From assembly GCA_029561145.1 (NCBI GenBank), contig JAKQJM010000060.1, positions 1 to 64,000 on the forward strand: DNA of 64,000 bases, written 5' to 3'. The DNA comes from Pseudomonadota bacterium (lineage in GTDB: Bacteria; Pseudomonadota; Gammaproteobacteria; Xanthomonadales; Rhodanobacteraceae). The notes below the pieces were generated by a model. The model made no database searches, was not told the DNA's origin, and saw only the letters and a program-made list of their open reading frames with translations. The position numbers and the translations under genes were made by a program. Below, piece after piece: positions 37,510 to 46,373 of the stretch. How positions within the stretch are numbered: position 1 is the first letter of the stretch; each line of letters opens with the position of its first letter.

Positions 37510-37730
37510 GACTGCGGGCGTTTTCACACGGCGCGTGGAAATTCTGGAGCTTTTCAGATACTCATCGCGGTCGGTCGGCGCCCACTGCCCACGTTTAGGG
37601 CACGCCAGGATTTGACTCTCCAGTCCGCGTGAGAAATTACCTCGCCATCACCGGCTGTTTTGCGGCCGAGTGTGTACAGTCGGATAATTCATTGTGTCTC
37701 CGGTTTCCAACCCTAATTTTCTTTTGCGCG

Positions 37731-38114
37731 CTATTTGGCATATGCCAACTGAGACCATTCCTTCAATCCTGACGTGGCACTTTGCTTCCCCCATCCGAGC
37801 ACCAAGCGATCAACACTTTCGTCTCTGTGCGCCAGATAGCCCGCAGACTTCAGCGCTTCGATCCAAATGTCACCCAATTTCGAGATGGATTCTTCAACGT
37901 CCTCACCAGCAATCGCGGCTGTCACATCTCTAACCAGTTCCGTCGCGAGAACTCGAAATCTAGCCTCATCTTTTGAACCATTTATTTCCAGCGGTTCGGC
38001 AGCGATGCCCGTTGCCATTCCCATTTGCTCACCGTAGGAAAGGGGGAAGAATTTTTTCCACTCGAATGCGCAAGATCCAAGTATCCCTGCATCACATAGA
38101 TGACACCAATGCAT
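37731..38114 (-). CDS. Hypothetical protein in a lower-GC islet
   Basis: The 127-residue frame starts at ATG 38114, just after an in-frame TAG, so it cannot be longer. The start region has a Cys/His cluster (MHWCHLCDAGILGSC), then VLATELVRDVTAAIAGEDVE and a helical acidic region. Codons are less GC-rich than in neighbours. A different upstream frame (about 38115-38260, with CRERGYCEECERAF) also looks protein-like, so this could be the end of a frameshifted gene. No family recognised. Confidence 0.4.
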   Translation of the reverse strand: MHWCHLCDAGILGSCAFEWKKFFPLSYGEQMGMATGIAAEPLEINGSKDEARFRVLATELVRDVTAAIAGEDVEESISKLGDIWIEALKSAGYLAHRDESVDRLVLGWGKQSATSGLKEWSQLAYAK

Positions 38115-38301
38115 CGAGCTCGAAGCCTACTCTCTACTGATATCGTGTAGGAGCCTGGAAGAAGCTCGCTCACCTGACTTGCTTGATGAGAAAATGCTCG
38201 TTCACATTCTTCGCAATAACCTCTCTCCCGGCAGACGAAGCGACCCGTCAACAGAAGAGCCAACGAAGTGCTTCGACGAGTGTTATCACTGGACTGAGCA
38301 A

Positions 38302-38607
38302 TCAATCCCGATCCGGCAACAGCGCCAGCCGATAGCCCAACGCCTTGGCCACCTTCATGGTGTTGGCCAGACTGGGATTGCCTTCGCCCGAAAGCGCCTT
38401 GTAAAGCCCAGCTCGCGTCATGCCGGTCTCTTCTGCCAGCAGGCTCATATTGCGCGCACGCGCGACCGTGCCTAACGCCTTGAGCATGAAGGCTGGATCG
38501 TTGGGCGCTTCCTCGGCGCACGCTTCGAGATAGGCCGCGATGTCCGCCTCGGTCCTGAGGTAGTCGGCCGTGTCGTAGCGGGTAAAGGTTTCTCGCACGC
38601 CTTTCAT
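38302..38607 (-). CDS. HI1420-type antitoxin (HTH)
   Basis: The 101-residue protein belongs to the downstream partner of the HI1419/HI1420 addiction-module pair. It has the N-terminal TADYLRTEADIAAYLEACAE segment and a Cro/C1-type helix-turn-helix (LLAEETGMTRAGLYKALSG, ANTMKVAKALGYRL). Its ATG overlaps the toxin stop as ATGA, so the toxin is translated first, which is usual for this class. Antitoxins of this kind bind both toxin and the operon promoter. Confidence 0.88.
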   Translation of the reverse strand: MKGVRETFTRYDTADYLRTEADIAAYLEACAEEAPNDPAFMLKALGTVARARNMSLLAEETGMTRAGLYKALSGEGNPSLANTMKVAKALGYRLALLPDRD

Positions 38608-38906
38608 GATTCACGCTCCCAATCAGACGCAATGCGACGTGCCAGCTTGATATCGGCCGGCTGGGTGCGTTTGTCGCCACCGGCGAGCACCACCACAAGC
38701 ACGGAGCCACGTTGCATGAAATACACCCGATAACCGGGACCATTATCGATCCGCAGTTCGCTGATGCCGTGACCCACCGGCTTGACGTCACCGAAATTTC
38801 CATCGGCCATGCGATCAAGTCGTGCCGCGATTCGAGCCCGGGCGCGACTATCACGCAGTCCACGAAGCCACGCATCGAAGGTGGCGGACTTGACCAGCTC
38901 GAGCAT
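38604..38906 (-). CDS. HI1419-type RelE/ParE-family toxin
   Basis: The 100-residue protein starts at ATG 38906. It shows the family's pattern: TFDAWLRGLRDSRARARI, a basic stretch (ARLDRMADGNFGDVKPVG), GISELRIDNGPGYRVYFM and the C-terminal GGDKRTQPADIKLARRI. Relatives are mRNA interferases of the RelE superfamily. It is the first gene of a two-gene operon with the antitoxin. The pair sits beside the low-GC islet, in keeping with acquisition together. Confidence 0.88.
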   Translation of the reverse strand: MLELVKSATFDAWLRGLRDSRARARIAARLDRMADGNFGDVKPVGHGISELRIDNGPGYRVYFMQRGSVLVVVLAGGDKRTQPADIKLARRIASDWERES

Positions 38907-39058
38907 GGATCGAGTGTAAACTGTGGTTTGCACACGGTCAACGACTCTGCGGGGACGAAGTCGCGTCGTCTTATCCGCAGGACGGTGTCGCAACACAGTC
39001 GCCGCGTGGCATGCCGCCAGCGTATCGATCCATGCCGGTACGTGGTTGGCGATTACTT

Positions 39059-40057
39059 CTATTCCGGCGCCGGAAGGTTCCGCAGCATGCGATGCGCGAT
39101 GTAGTCCTCGGTCCAGCTGGTCAGCGACAGGCCCTGGATGAAACCGCAGTGGCCGCCGGCCGGGGCGATCTCGAGTTCGACGCAGGGTGGCAGGGTGAGC
39201 TGGCGGAAGTCGGCGACCGGAATGATCGGATCGTCGGCCGAGGTCAGGATCGTCGTCGGAACGCGCATCGCGGCGAGGCGGTTGCCGGCGATCGAATAAC
39301 CATCGAAGTAATCTTCGACCGACTTGAAGCCGGTGTGCTTGAGCACGAGTGCGCGGGTCAGCGCACGCAGGTTGCCGCGCATGTCGTCCGCCGAAAACAG
39401 TGCGGGTTGCGGAAACGCGCGTTGCTTGAGCACGAGTGAACGGCGCCATTTGCGCAGGAAATAGGCCTCGTAGAACCACGGTCCCTGCTCGATCGCATCC
39501 ATCGCATCGCGCGGACTGATCGCCGGACACACCGCAAGCGCGTAAGCCAGCGGAATGCCTGCGTCGGGCGCACGCAGGGCGACACGCAGGGCAAAGTTTC
39601 CGCCGAGTGAAAACCCGGCGATGCCGAGCGGCAGATCGTGGAACATCCTCGCCACCGCGCCGACCGCTCCGACGACCTCATCGATCCGGCACGAATGGAA
39701 CAGCTCGGGATTCAGGTGATGGGTGTCGCCGTGATCGCGGAAGTTGAGGCGGAACACGTCGTAGCCGTCGGCAAGCAGGCGCGATCCGGTATGCAGCACA
39801 TAACTCGATTGCACGCTGCCTTCCCAGCCGTGCAGCAGCACGACCAGTCCGCGCGGGTGGTCCATCACACGCTGCGGCGTATGCAAACCGAGCAGACGGA
39901 CACCGTCGCCACAATCGAGCACATGCCCGGTCGCGCCGCGTTCGAGTCGCGACAGGCGACGCCGGTACAACAGGCGACGCACGCCGCTCGATGCCAGCAC
40001 GGACTGCACATGTGGATTGCGCAGCAGACGCGGAGCCTGGTAATCGGCCGCGTTCAT
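39059..40057 (-). CDS. YheT-family alpha/beta hydrolase
   Basis: The 332-residue protein starts MNAADYQAPRLLRNPHVQSV, the family opening in which NPH precedes the lid. It has LVVLLHGWEGSVQSSY, the GFSLGGNFALR nucleophile elbow, SADDPIIPV (acid) and GGHCGFI (His). Family members are predicted esterases of lipid or lactone substrates; E. coli YheT is uncharacterised. It follows the toxin gene's upstream region by about 150 bases and is not coupled to it. Confidence 0.88.
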   Translation of the reverse strand: MNAADYQAPRLLRNPHVQSVLASSGVRRLLYRRRLSRLERGATGHVLDCGDGVRLLGLHTPQRVMDHPRGLVVLLHGWEGSVQSSYVLHTGSRLLADGYDVFRLNFRDHGDTHHLNPELFHSCRIDEVVGAVGAVARMFHDLPLGIAGFSLGGNFALRVALRAPDAGIPLAYALAVCPAISPRDAMDAIEQGPWFYEAYFLRKWRRSLVLKQRAFPQPALFSADDMRGNLRALTRALVLKHTGFKSVEDYFDGYSIAGNRLAAMRVPTTILTSADDPIIPVADFRQLTLPPCVELEIAPAGGHCGFIQGLSLTSWTEDYIAHRMLRNLPAPE

Positions 40058-40136
40058 CGTCCGGATTGATCGAACGGACAGGCCGGATCACGCGCAAGCG
40101 CTACGGCGTGGTCAGACGGATGAACCGGCGGCGACA

Positions 40137-40943
40137 TCACGAATCACCGTAACCAAGCGTGCGCACGATGCGCGCGCGGCTTTCCTCGGCCATGCGCCGG
40201 CGCGCGTCCGGCGTCGACTCGACCGGTTCGAGGAAATGCACTTCGGCATCCACCGGGGGATTGCCGAGGATGCGCAACAGGTTGGCGAAGAAGCTTTCGT
40301 TCGGGCCGAACGGCATCGACGGATCCTGACGCCCATTGCGGCCATAGCGAAGCGCGACTGGCTGCACCGGCACGTCGGCATCGAGTGCTGCCTGGAAGAT
40401 GCGCGCGTGGAACGTGCGCACCCGATCGCCGCGACCGGTTCCGCCTTCCGGAAAGATGCCGACCGGTTCACCCGCGCGCAGGCGCTCGATCACGCGACCG
40501 ATCACGCTTGTCATCGAGTCGGAACTGCCGCGCTGGTGATAGATCGTGCCGGCCCGGGTCGCGAGCCAGCCGACCAGTGGCCATCCGGCGATCTCGCTCT
40601 TGGCCACGAAACTGATCGCGCGCTGGCTGTGCATCAATTCGATGTCGAGCCAGGACACGTGGTTGGCCACGTACATCACGGAACCACCCAGCGGCGCTCC
40701 GAACGCGCGGATGCGAAAACCGAACAGACGCACGAGGGTGCCGGACCACCAGCTGATCATGAACTGGTCGAAACGTCGCCGACCCACCGGAATCCGCGCG
40801 AGCAGCGGATTCAACGCGATCACCGCCAGCGGCAACGCGAAGACGATGTGGAGCAGGACGAACGGCGTGCGCAGTACATAGCGCAGCGGACGCATCGCAT
40901 CCCTGCGCGGAGACTCGTCGGTTCTGTCTGCTGCGGAATTCAT
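40137..40943 (-). CDS. PlsC-type 1-acyl-glycerol-3-phosphate acyltransferase
   Basis: From ATG 40943 the protein has 268 residues; an ATG at 40898 has a better ribosome site and removes a polar leader. A membrane segment (FVLLHIVFALPLAVIAL) precedes the acyltransferase motifs: NHVSWLD (His95, Asp100), then FPEGGTG (164-170) and PVQPVALRYG. It acylates lysophospholipids or related lysolipids at the inner membrane. It is 79 bases after the YheT gene, on the same strand and possibly in the same operon. Confidence 0.88.
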   Translation of the reverse strand: MNSAADRTDESPRRDAMRPLRYVLRTPFVLLHIVFALPLAVIALNPLLARIPVGRRRFDQFMISWWSGTLVRLFGFRIRAFGAPLGGSVMYVANHVSWLDIELMHSQRAISFVAKSEIAGWPLVGWLATRAGTIYHQRGSSDSMTSVIGRVIERLRAGEPVGIFPEGGTGRGDRVRTFHARIFQAALDADVPVQPVALRYGRNGRQDPSMPFGPNESFFANLLRILGNPPVDAEVHFLEPVESTPDARRRMAEESRARIVRTLGYGDS

Positions 40944-41024
40944 CGGATCGCTATCGTACCGGAACCCCGGGGATACTCGCTGAGGCAATTCGATGGAATG
41001 CTCTATTGTTCCGGCCCGTTGGTG

Positions 41025-41125
41025 CCGTTCGCCCCGAGCCCTTCGGCGAGGCTCAGGACGGGCCTGTCCAAGGGCCGCCACGGCCAGGCTTCGACTGGAT
41101 ACCGTTCGCCCTGAACTGTCGAAGG
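41025..41125. repeat. Pair of Xanthomonadales-type intergenic repeat units
   Basis: Bases 41025-41063 and 41102-41125 each start CCGTTCGCCC and continue as GAG or GAA variants with CTTCGG or TGTCGAAGG centres. This is the widely scattered intergenic repeat of the group (TTCGCCCTGA...TCGAAGG). The first copy also contains the inverse half (GGCTCAGGACGGGC), so it can fold. The units sit between the convergent acyltransferase and kinase genes' promoter regions. Confidence 0.65.
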
Positions 41126-41163
41126 TTCGGTCCGAACGGTTCTCAAGCTGTCTGCGGACCGGA

Positions 41164-42117
41164 TCAATTTCCGGGCTGCGCAACCGCCTCGCTGAGGTCG
41201 TTGCAATGCTCTTCCCACCAGCGCGCTTCGCCGACATGGGCAAACGCCAGCGGAAAGGCCGGATCGTGCCAGCGCATCGCGACCCAGCCGGCCCAGTGCA
41301 CCTGGCGCATGATGCGCAGCGGTTCGATCAGGGCGAGTTCGCCGGCATCGAAATCGCGGAACTCGGCATAGCCTTCGAGCAGGATGTCGAGCGCCGCTGC
41401 CGACGGCGCGAGCATCCATAGATCCTGCACGGCCGGGCCCATGCGTGCGTCGTCGAGATCGACGAAATGCGGGCCGGCGTCAGTCCACAACACGTTGCCG
41501 CGATGGCAGTCGCCATGCAGGCGGATCTGGCGGACCGGACCGATCGCCTCGAGTCGCGCATCGAGCTGGTCGGCGAGGGACTCGGTAATTTCGCGGTAGC
41601 GGCGCGCCAGACTGGAGGGCAGCAGATCCGATTCGAGTACGGCGCGCGATGGTTCGCGCACGAAGGTGCGTACATCGATGCGCCCGCGTTCATCGAAGGA
41701 GCCGCGCGAGCCGATGCCATGGATGCGCGCGAGCAGGCGCCCCATCCACTCGAGGTTATCGCGCGACTCGAGTTCGGGCGAGCGTCCGCCCTGGCGCGGA
41801 TACAGGCTGAAGCGGAAGCCGTCGTAATCGAGCAGGCTGGCTCCATCTACCAGCAAGGGTGCGACGACCGGCAGTTCGGCGTCGGCGAGTTCGAGGGCGA
41901 AATCGTGTTCCTCGTCGATTGCCGCGTCGCTCCAGCGCCCGGGCCGATAGAACTTCGCGACCAGCGGTGGGCCGTCCTCGATGCCGATCTGGTAGACCCG
42001 GTTCTCGTAGCTGCCGAGGGCAAGCATGCGTCCGTCCGGCTCGAACCCGGCATCGGCCACGGCATCGAGTATCAGGTCGGGGCTGAGCCCGGCATACGGC
42101 GCTTCGCGATCGGTCAC
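41164..42117 (-). CDS. srkA: SrkA/YihE-type stress-response kinase
   Basis: The 317-residue protein starts with GTG 42117, four bases after the thioesterase stop, so the two are probably coupled. It is an aminoglycoside-phosphotransferase-like protein kinase: SYENRVYQIG for the P-loop, LVAKFYRPGRW for the ATP lysine, LHGDCHRGNVLW for the catalytic loop and FVDLDDARMGP for the metal site. E. coli SrkA counteracts MazEF-type cell death and envelope stress. Its low-molecular substrates are not known. Confidence 0.93.
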   Translation of the reverse strand: MTDREAPYAGLSPDLILDAVADAGFEPDGRMLALGSYENRVYQIGIEDGPPLVAKFYRPGRWSDAAIDEEHDFALELADAELPVVAPLLVDGASLLDYDGFRFSLYPRQGGRSPELESRDNLEWMGRLLARIHGIGSRGSFDERGRIDVRTFVREPSRAVLESDLLPSSLARRYREITESLADQLDARLEAIGPVRQIRLHGDCHRGNVLWTDAGPHFVDLDDARMGPAVQDLWMLAPSAAALDILLEGYAEFRDFDAGELALIEPLRIMRQVHWAGWVAMRWHDPAFPLAFAHVGEARWWEEHCNDLSEAVAQPGN

Positions 42118-42121
42118 CGGC

Positions 42122-42562
42122 TCAGACGGCCTTCGGTGAACTGCGCGGGACGACCGCCATGGTCAGGCGCGAGATGCAGACCAGGCGCGCGGACTCGTCC
42201 TCGATGCGGATCTCCCAGACCTGGGTCGAACGGCCAAGATGCAGCGGCCGCGCCGTGCCGGTGACCCGCCCTGAGGTGGCCGCGCGCACGTGATTGGCAT
42301 TGATGTCGAGGCCGACCGCCATTTCCGCGCTGGAATCGAGGACGAGGTTGGCTGCGAGGCTGCCGAGCGATTCGGCCAGCGCGACCGAAGCGCCGCCGTG
42401 CAGGAGGCCGAACGGCTGCTTGGTGCGCGCATCGACCGGCATCGTGCCGCGCACGAAATCCTCGCCGATTTCGGTCACGCGCATGTCGAGGTATTCGACG
42501 AGCGTGTTCTTGTTCCAGGAATTGATGCGATCGAGATCGACCGACTGCTTCCAGATCGCCAT
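42122..42562 (-). CDS. Hotdog acyl-CoA thioesterase, YdiI/MenI family
   Basis: The 146-residue protein aligns by eye along its length with E. coli YdiI: TMPVDARTKQPFGLLHGGAS, LAESLGS, LDINANHVR, PLHLGRSTQVWEI. The catalytic Glu is in LAESLGS. In E. coli this enzyme cleaves DHNA-CoA for menaquinone, but Xanthomonadales use ubiquinone, so an aromatic or general acyl-CoA substrate is more likely. The start (ATG 42562) is supported by homologous length. It leads the srkA gene. Confidence 0.9.
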   Translation of the reverse strand: MAIWKQSVDLDRINSWNKNTLVEYLDMRVTEIGEDFVRGTMPVDARTKQPFGLLHGGASVALAESLGSLAANLVLDSSAEMAVGLDINANHVRAATSGRVTGTARPLHLGRSTQVWEIRIEDESARLVCISRLTMAVVPRSSPKAV

Positions 42563-42674
42563 GGGCGGCCTCCATCGAATGCGGTGCGCGACTATACCAA
42601 GCAGGGCATGCAACGATTCGGCGACAATCGGAGTCCTGCATACAATCGACGTGGCGAACTGCGGAGACCCGGAA

Positions 42675-43241
42675 ATGCGTGCGTATGTCCTGCTTGCGGT
42701 ATTGCTGATGCTGGCCAGTCCGAGCGCGATGGCCCTGCGTTGCGGCAATCGTCTGGTCACCGACGGTGCCCGCGATTTCCAGGTACGTGAGCGTTGCGGC
42801 GAGCCGTTCTGGTCCGACAGCTGGATTGGCGTCGACGTGATCGGTCGCGACACGCCGCTGGAACGCCAGCGCGAGGTGCAATGGAGCGCGTGGTACTACA
42901 ACTTCGGACCGCGTGCGCTGATGCAGCGCCTGGTGTTCCGCGATGGCGAACTGCAGGGCACCGAGACGCTCGGCTACGGCGTGCGCGAGATCGGCGACGA
43001 TTGCCGCGCAAACATGGACTTCACCGGCATGAGCAACGGCGAACTCGTAGCGCGTTGCGGTGAACCGGCGGCGCGCCGCGAAGCCAGCGACACGGTGGTC
43101 TATCGGCCGGGCCCGAGCATCGAGAACTGGCGCGAACAGCGCCGCGAGGAATGGACCTACGACTTCGGCGACACGCGCCTGCTGCGCGTGCTGCATCTGC
43201 TCAACGGCAAGGTGATGTCGGTGGAGACCCTGGCGCGCTGA
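42675..43241 (+). CDS. Secreted DUF2845 protein
   Basis: The ATG at 42675 lies eight bases after GGAG; upstream open frame overlaps the thioesterase and is rejected. The 188-residue product has a signal peptide (YVLLAVLLMLASPSAMA). The mature part shows the DUF2845 pattern: LRCGNRLV and a repeated half GDDCRANMDF, ARCGEPAARREA, EEWTYDFG, each with a Cys-Gly or Cys pair that may form disulfides. The role is unknown. It is divergent from the thioesterase gene. Confidence 0.88.
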   Translation: MRAYVLLAVLLMLASPSAMALRCGNRLVTDGARDFQVRERCGEPFWSDSWIGVDVIGRDTPLERQREVQWSAWYYNFGPRALMQRLVFRDGELQGTETLGYGVREIGDDCRANMDFTGMSNGELVARCGEPAARREASDTVVYRPGPSIENWREQRREEWTYDFGDTRLLRVLHLLNGKVMSVETLAR

Positions 43242-43292
43242 GCGGGCGTTCGCAACACATGCTGTTCGGCACTTTTCCTTTCTCCACGTCGA

Positions 43293-43834
43293 CAGCAAAA
43301 GCCCCCTCATCCGCCTGCGGCACCGTCTCCCCGTGACACGGGGAGAAGGCACAGCAAAGCGCTGCGGCTTTTCCTTCTCCCGCGGGAGGGAGAAGGCGTC
43401 GTTGCTTTCCTTTCTCCCGCTGGAGGGAGTAGGCGTCGCCGCTCTTCCTTCTCCCGCGTGCGGGAGAAGGTGCCCGGAGGGCGGAAGAGGGCATATGGAT
43501 GCAAGACACGGACGCATCCAGGGATGGATGCGGCGGGACCGCGTCGGGAACAATCGGTCGAAGAGCTGCGTGGAAACTGCAGCGACCCACACGGGGGTCC
43601 AAAGCAAAAGCCCCCTCATCCGCTTGCGGCACCTTCTCCCCGTGACACGGGGAGAAGGCACAGCAAAACGCTGCAGCTTCTCCTGCGGGAGGGAGAAGGC
43701 GTCGCCGCTTTTCCTTCTCCCGCAAGCGGGAGTGGACGTCGTTGCTTTTCCTTCTCCCGCTGGAGGGAGTAGGCGTCGCTGCTTTTCCTTCTCCCGCCTG
43801 CGGGAGAAGGTGCCCGGAGGGCGGATGAGGGCAT
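43293..43834. repeat. Two copies of a composite palindromic repeat
   Basis: Copy A (43293-43494) and copy B (43603-43834) begin identically (AGCAAAAGCCCCCTCATCCGC) 310 bases apart and end in GGGCAT. Each is built from palindromes of the form CTTCTCCCGC-GCGGGAGAAGG and CTCCCCGTGACACGGGGAG, with an extra 30-base unit in copy B. The spacer 43495-43602 is unrelated. The units contain no gene: long open frames crossing them are Arg/Ser low-complexity. This is a mobile, amplified intergenic element of the Xanthomonadales type. Confidence 0.8.
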
Positions 43835-43992
43835 GAGGGTGCGAGCGGAGCGCGTGCGAGGACGTTGCGGCCAGATTCGACAATCCGCTACACCCGCTCC
43901 TTTACTCAACTATCTCGAAATTAGGCTTGGGACCGAAAATCACAAAAATGGGCTTGGCGCCGGACCTATGAATATCCCCAGGTCCGCGAGGA
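43835..43992. other. Short gap between repeat and hemY
   Basis: About 160 bases, AT-richer toward 43910-43960 (CAAATTAGG... and AAAATCACAAAAATGGG), separate the repeat from the hemY stop. No gene or terminator was recognised. Confidence 0.35.
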
Positions 43993-45255
43993 TCAACCGG
44001 CGGCTTTCGGCAACCGCGGCACGCCGTGATGATCGCGCTCTTCGACGATCAGGGCATGCGTATCGACGCGCGTCGAGGGGCGACCGTTGAGAGGCACCGA
44101 TGGCTTGCCACGCTGGGTGAGCAGCGCATTGCTGTAGCAACGTACCGCAAGCGACTCGTTGCCGGCGCCGAGATGGCAGTCACCGAGGGCTTCCCAGGCG
44201 ATCGGCGAATCGGCGATTTCCACCGCGCGTTCAAGATACTGGATGCCCTTGCCCCACAGCTTCTGGTCGCGGCACAGGCGCCCGAGCGTGATCAGCAGGT
44301 TGGCGCTGTTCGGTGCTATCGCGAGCCAGGCCTCGGCGTGACGCGCCCGCGTGGCGAACTCTGCCGGACCGAGATCGCTGTAGCAGAGCGCGAGTTCCTC
44401 GCTCCATTCGCGACGTTGCGCCGATTCGATTTCATCCATCGCGGCCAGGGTCTGGCCGAAACCGGCGGCACGTCGCGCAAAGGCAGCGATGATCGCGGCC
44501 TGTTTGCGCTGGCTGCGGCTGGTCGTATTCCACAGGCTGTTCAGGCGCGCCGGTGACGGAGCGGTCGCCAGCGCGAGCACGAGCACGCGCGTTTCGAGCG
44601 CCGCCAGCGCCGCCGGGGAAAGCGACTGCGACTTGACCAGGGCCGGCAAGGCATCGACAGCGGTCTGTGCGTCGTTTCCGGCCAGGGCCGCTTCGATCAA
44701 TACATTCCAGCCGACCGGCGGCAAGTTGCCGAGCGCGGCGTTCGGCTTGAGCAGAGCCAGGGCCTCGCTGCTGCGCGAGCGTTCAAGCAGGAACTTCGCG
44801 CGCTGTGCGAGGGCCGCGGCCGCGGCGTCGACGGACGCATCATCCAGCGTACTTGCCGCGCGCTCGTCGTCACCGCGTGCATGCGCCGCGCGCGCCATCG
44901 CGAGCAGGGCGGGACCACGCAGCGCCGGTTGCCTGGCGGCCTTGGCCAGTTGGCGTTCGGCCTGCAGGTAGCGGCCTTCAGCGAAGGCGGTCAGACCGCC
45001 GGCCAGGTTCTCGCGCGCCCGCTTGCGCTGGGTGCGGATCCACGCGCGCAGCGGCCAGCGCAGGAGTCGCCAGGTCAGGCTGAGCACGCCCCAGGTCACG
45101 AGCAGGGCGAGCGCACTGAAGACAAGGCTGGTTTCGAGCGTCGTGCCGCGCAGGCGCACGAGGACGTAACCCGGATCCTCGACAAGCCATTGCCAGCCGA
45201 ATGCGGCCGCGGCCGCGACGAGCAGGAGGGCGAGGATGCCGATCCAGGTTTTCAC
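43993..45255 (-). CDS. hemY: HemY, porphyrin-pathway TPR membrane protein
   Basis: The 420-residue protein has two N-terminal membrane spans (LALLLVAAAAAFGWQWLV and VFSALALLVTWGVLSL) and then TPR-like helices (YLQAERQLAKAARQPALRG, YLERAVEIADSPIAWEAL, DCHLGAGNESLAVRCYSNAL). This is the HemY_N plus TPR layout encoded after hemX in gammaproteobacteria. Its task in heme synthesis is structural or regulatory and not settled. Its ATG overlaps the hemX stop by four bases. Confidence 0.9.
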   Translation of the reverse strand: MKTWIGILALLLVAAAAAFGWQWLVEDPGYVLVRLRGTTLETSLVFSALALLVTWGVLSLTWRLLRWPLRAWIRTQRKRARENLAGGLTAFAEGRYLQAERQLAKAARQPALRGPALLAMARAAHARGDDERAASTLDDASVDAAAAALAQRAKFLLERSRSSEALALLKPNAALGNLPPVGWNVLIEAALAGNDAQTAVDALPALVKSQSLSPAALAALETRVLVLALATAPSPARLNSLWNTTSRSQRKQAAIIAAFARRAAGFGQTLAAMDEIESAQRREWSEELALCYSDLGPAEFATRARHAEAWLAIAPNSANLLITLGRLCRDQKLWGKGIQYLERAVEIADSPIAWEALGDCHLGAGNESLAVRCYSNALLTQRGKPSVPLNGRPSTRVDTHALIVEERDHHGVPRLPKAAG

Positions 45256-46337
45256 GGGCTGACGCCATCGCCGATCGGTGGCGCGGGCGGACGCGACAAC
45301 GCGCGCGTGGTCCTCAGGTTGCGCAGCTCGCCAAGCGCCGTGCCGAGTTCAGGCAGGGCCGGCGCCAGCGGTGTCGCGGCGAGCTTGTCGAGGGTGGCAA
45401 CGGCCTTTCGCACTGCCTCGTTGTCGCCATCGAAGGCGGACTGGATGCCCTTGCGGGCGCGATCGACCGCGCCGACAAAGCCTTCCTGATCACGCGCGAA
45501 CAGCATCGCCTCGGCCGTGCGCAGGTCTACCGCGGCGAGGGTTCGGGTCAGCGCGTCATTGCGCGCGGCCAGTGCAGGCGATGTCTCGTCGCTGCTGATG
45601 CGCACGAATTGGGCGAGGATCTCGCGCAGGCGCGAACGTTCACCCGCGACCGGAGCGAGCGCATTGGCCGGTGCGGCCTTCGCCGGCAGCTCGCTGAGGC
45701 TGCCGCGCACGCTGGCCAGTGCATTCAGGGTCGCCTGCGTCTGCATCGGCTGCGCTGCCTCGAGCGCCTGCATTTCCGCATTGATCGTCTGGCGCACGCT
45801 CGCGAACAGCGGATCCTCGGCCGCCGCCAGTGCGCTGTCGGCAAGCCGGTACGCGGCCATCGCGCCCGAGGCATCACGGAACAGGGCGAGACGTTCGCCG
45901 GCAAGTTGCAGGATGAACTCGGCTTCGTTGAGCGCCATCGCGTCACGATTGTTCACGCGCTGATCGGCGAGGTTGGCGACCGCATCCTCGAGCGTTCGCG
46001 AGCGCTCGTTGAACGCGAGCACTTCCTCGCGGATGCCGCGGTTCATCGTCTCGGAATCGGCGTAGCGCGAGCGCAAACTGTCGACGTCATGGCGCAATTG
46101 CTCGTTGGCGCGCGCCAGCTGGGCGACTTGCGCGGACAGCGCATCGGCGCGCCCAGCCTCACGCTCACGCATCTGGCGATCGATCAGCCACCAGACGAAT
46201 GCGCCGATCACGAGCAGCAAAACGACGAGCAGGACAAGACCCGGTCCGCGACGGGAGGCAACGGCGCCCCGCTGTCCTTGTTCGCGACGGGCCGGCGCGG
46301 GCAGCTGCGCAGGGGTTTCGGTTTCCATGATGCGCAT
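45252..46337 (-). CDS. hemX: HemX, membrane-anchored porphyrin-pathway protein
   Basis: The 361-residue protein has a short cytoplasmic start, one membrane span (GPGLVLLVVLLLVIGAFVWW), a coiled-coil region (LSAQVAQLARANEQLRHDV) and a periplasmic helical body (LNEAEFILQLAGERLALF), as in the HemX family once annotated as methyltransferase. It lacks a SAM motif, so it is not an active methyltransferase. An ATG at 46328 is alternative. It lies between hemD and hemY with a four-base overlap to hemY. Confidence 0.9.
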   Translation of the reverse strand: MRIMETETPAQLPAPARREQGQRGAVASRRGPGLVLLVVLLLVIGAFVWWLIDRQMREREAGRADALSAQVAQLARANEQLRHDVDSLRSRYADSETMNRGIREEVLAFNERSRTLEDAVANLADQRVNNRDAMALNEAEFILQLAGERLALFRDASGAMAAYRLADSALAAAEDPLFASVRQTINAEMQALEAAQPMQTQATLNALASVRGSLSELPAKAAPANALAPVAGERSRLREILAQFVRISSDETSPALAARNDALTRTLAAVDLRTAEAMLFARDQEGFVGAVDRARKGIQSAFDGDNEAVRKAVATLDKLAATPLAPALPELGTALGELRNLRTTRALSRPPAPPIGDGVSP

Positions 46338-46373
46338 GCTATCCGAAGACGCCGATGCACGGCACGAAAATTA

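Noticed and set aside
37982-38941. 319-codon minus frame over the toxin-antitoxin pair
   Set aside because: It is a shadow of the antitoxin and toxin in another frame, although its downstream end may include part of a frameshifted gene.
43293-43834. CRISPR-like array
   Set aside because: The repeats are palindromes of unequal spacing without unique spacers of constant size, and no cas genes are present.
42114-43883. 589-codon minus frame through the repeat region
   Set aside because: It runs across palindromic repeats and ends inside the thioesterase gene; the product is repeat-derived Arg/Ser/Pro sequence apart from that end.
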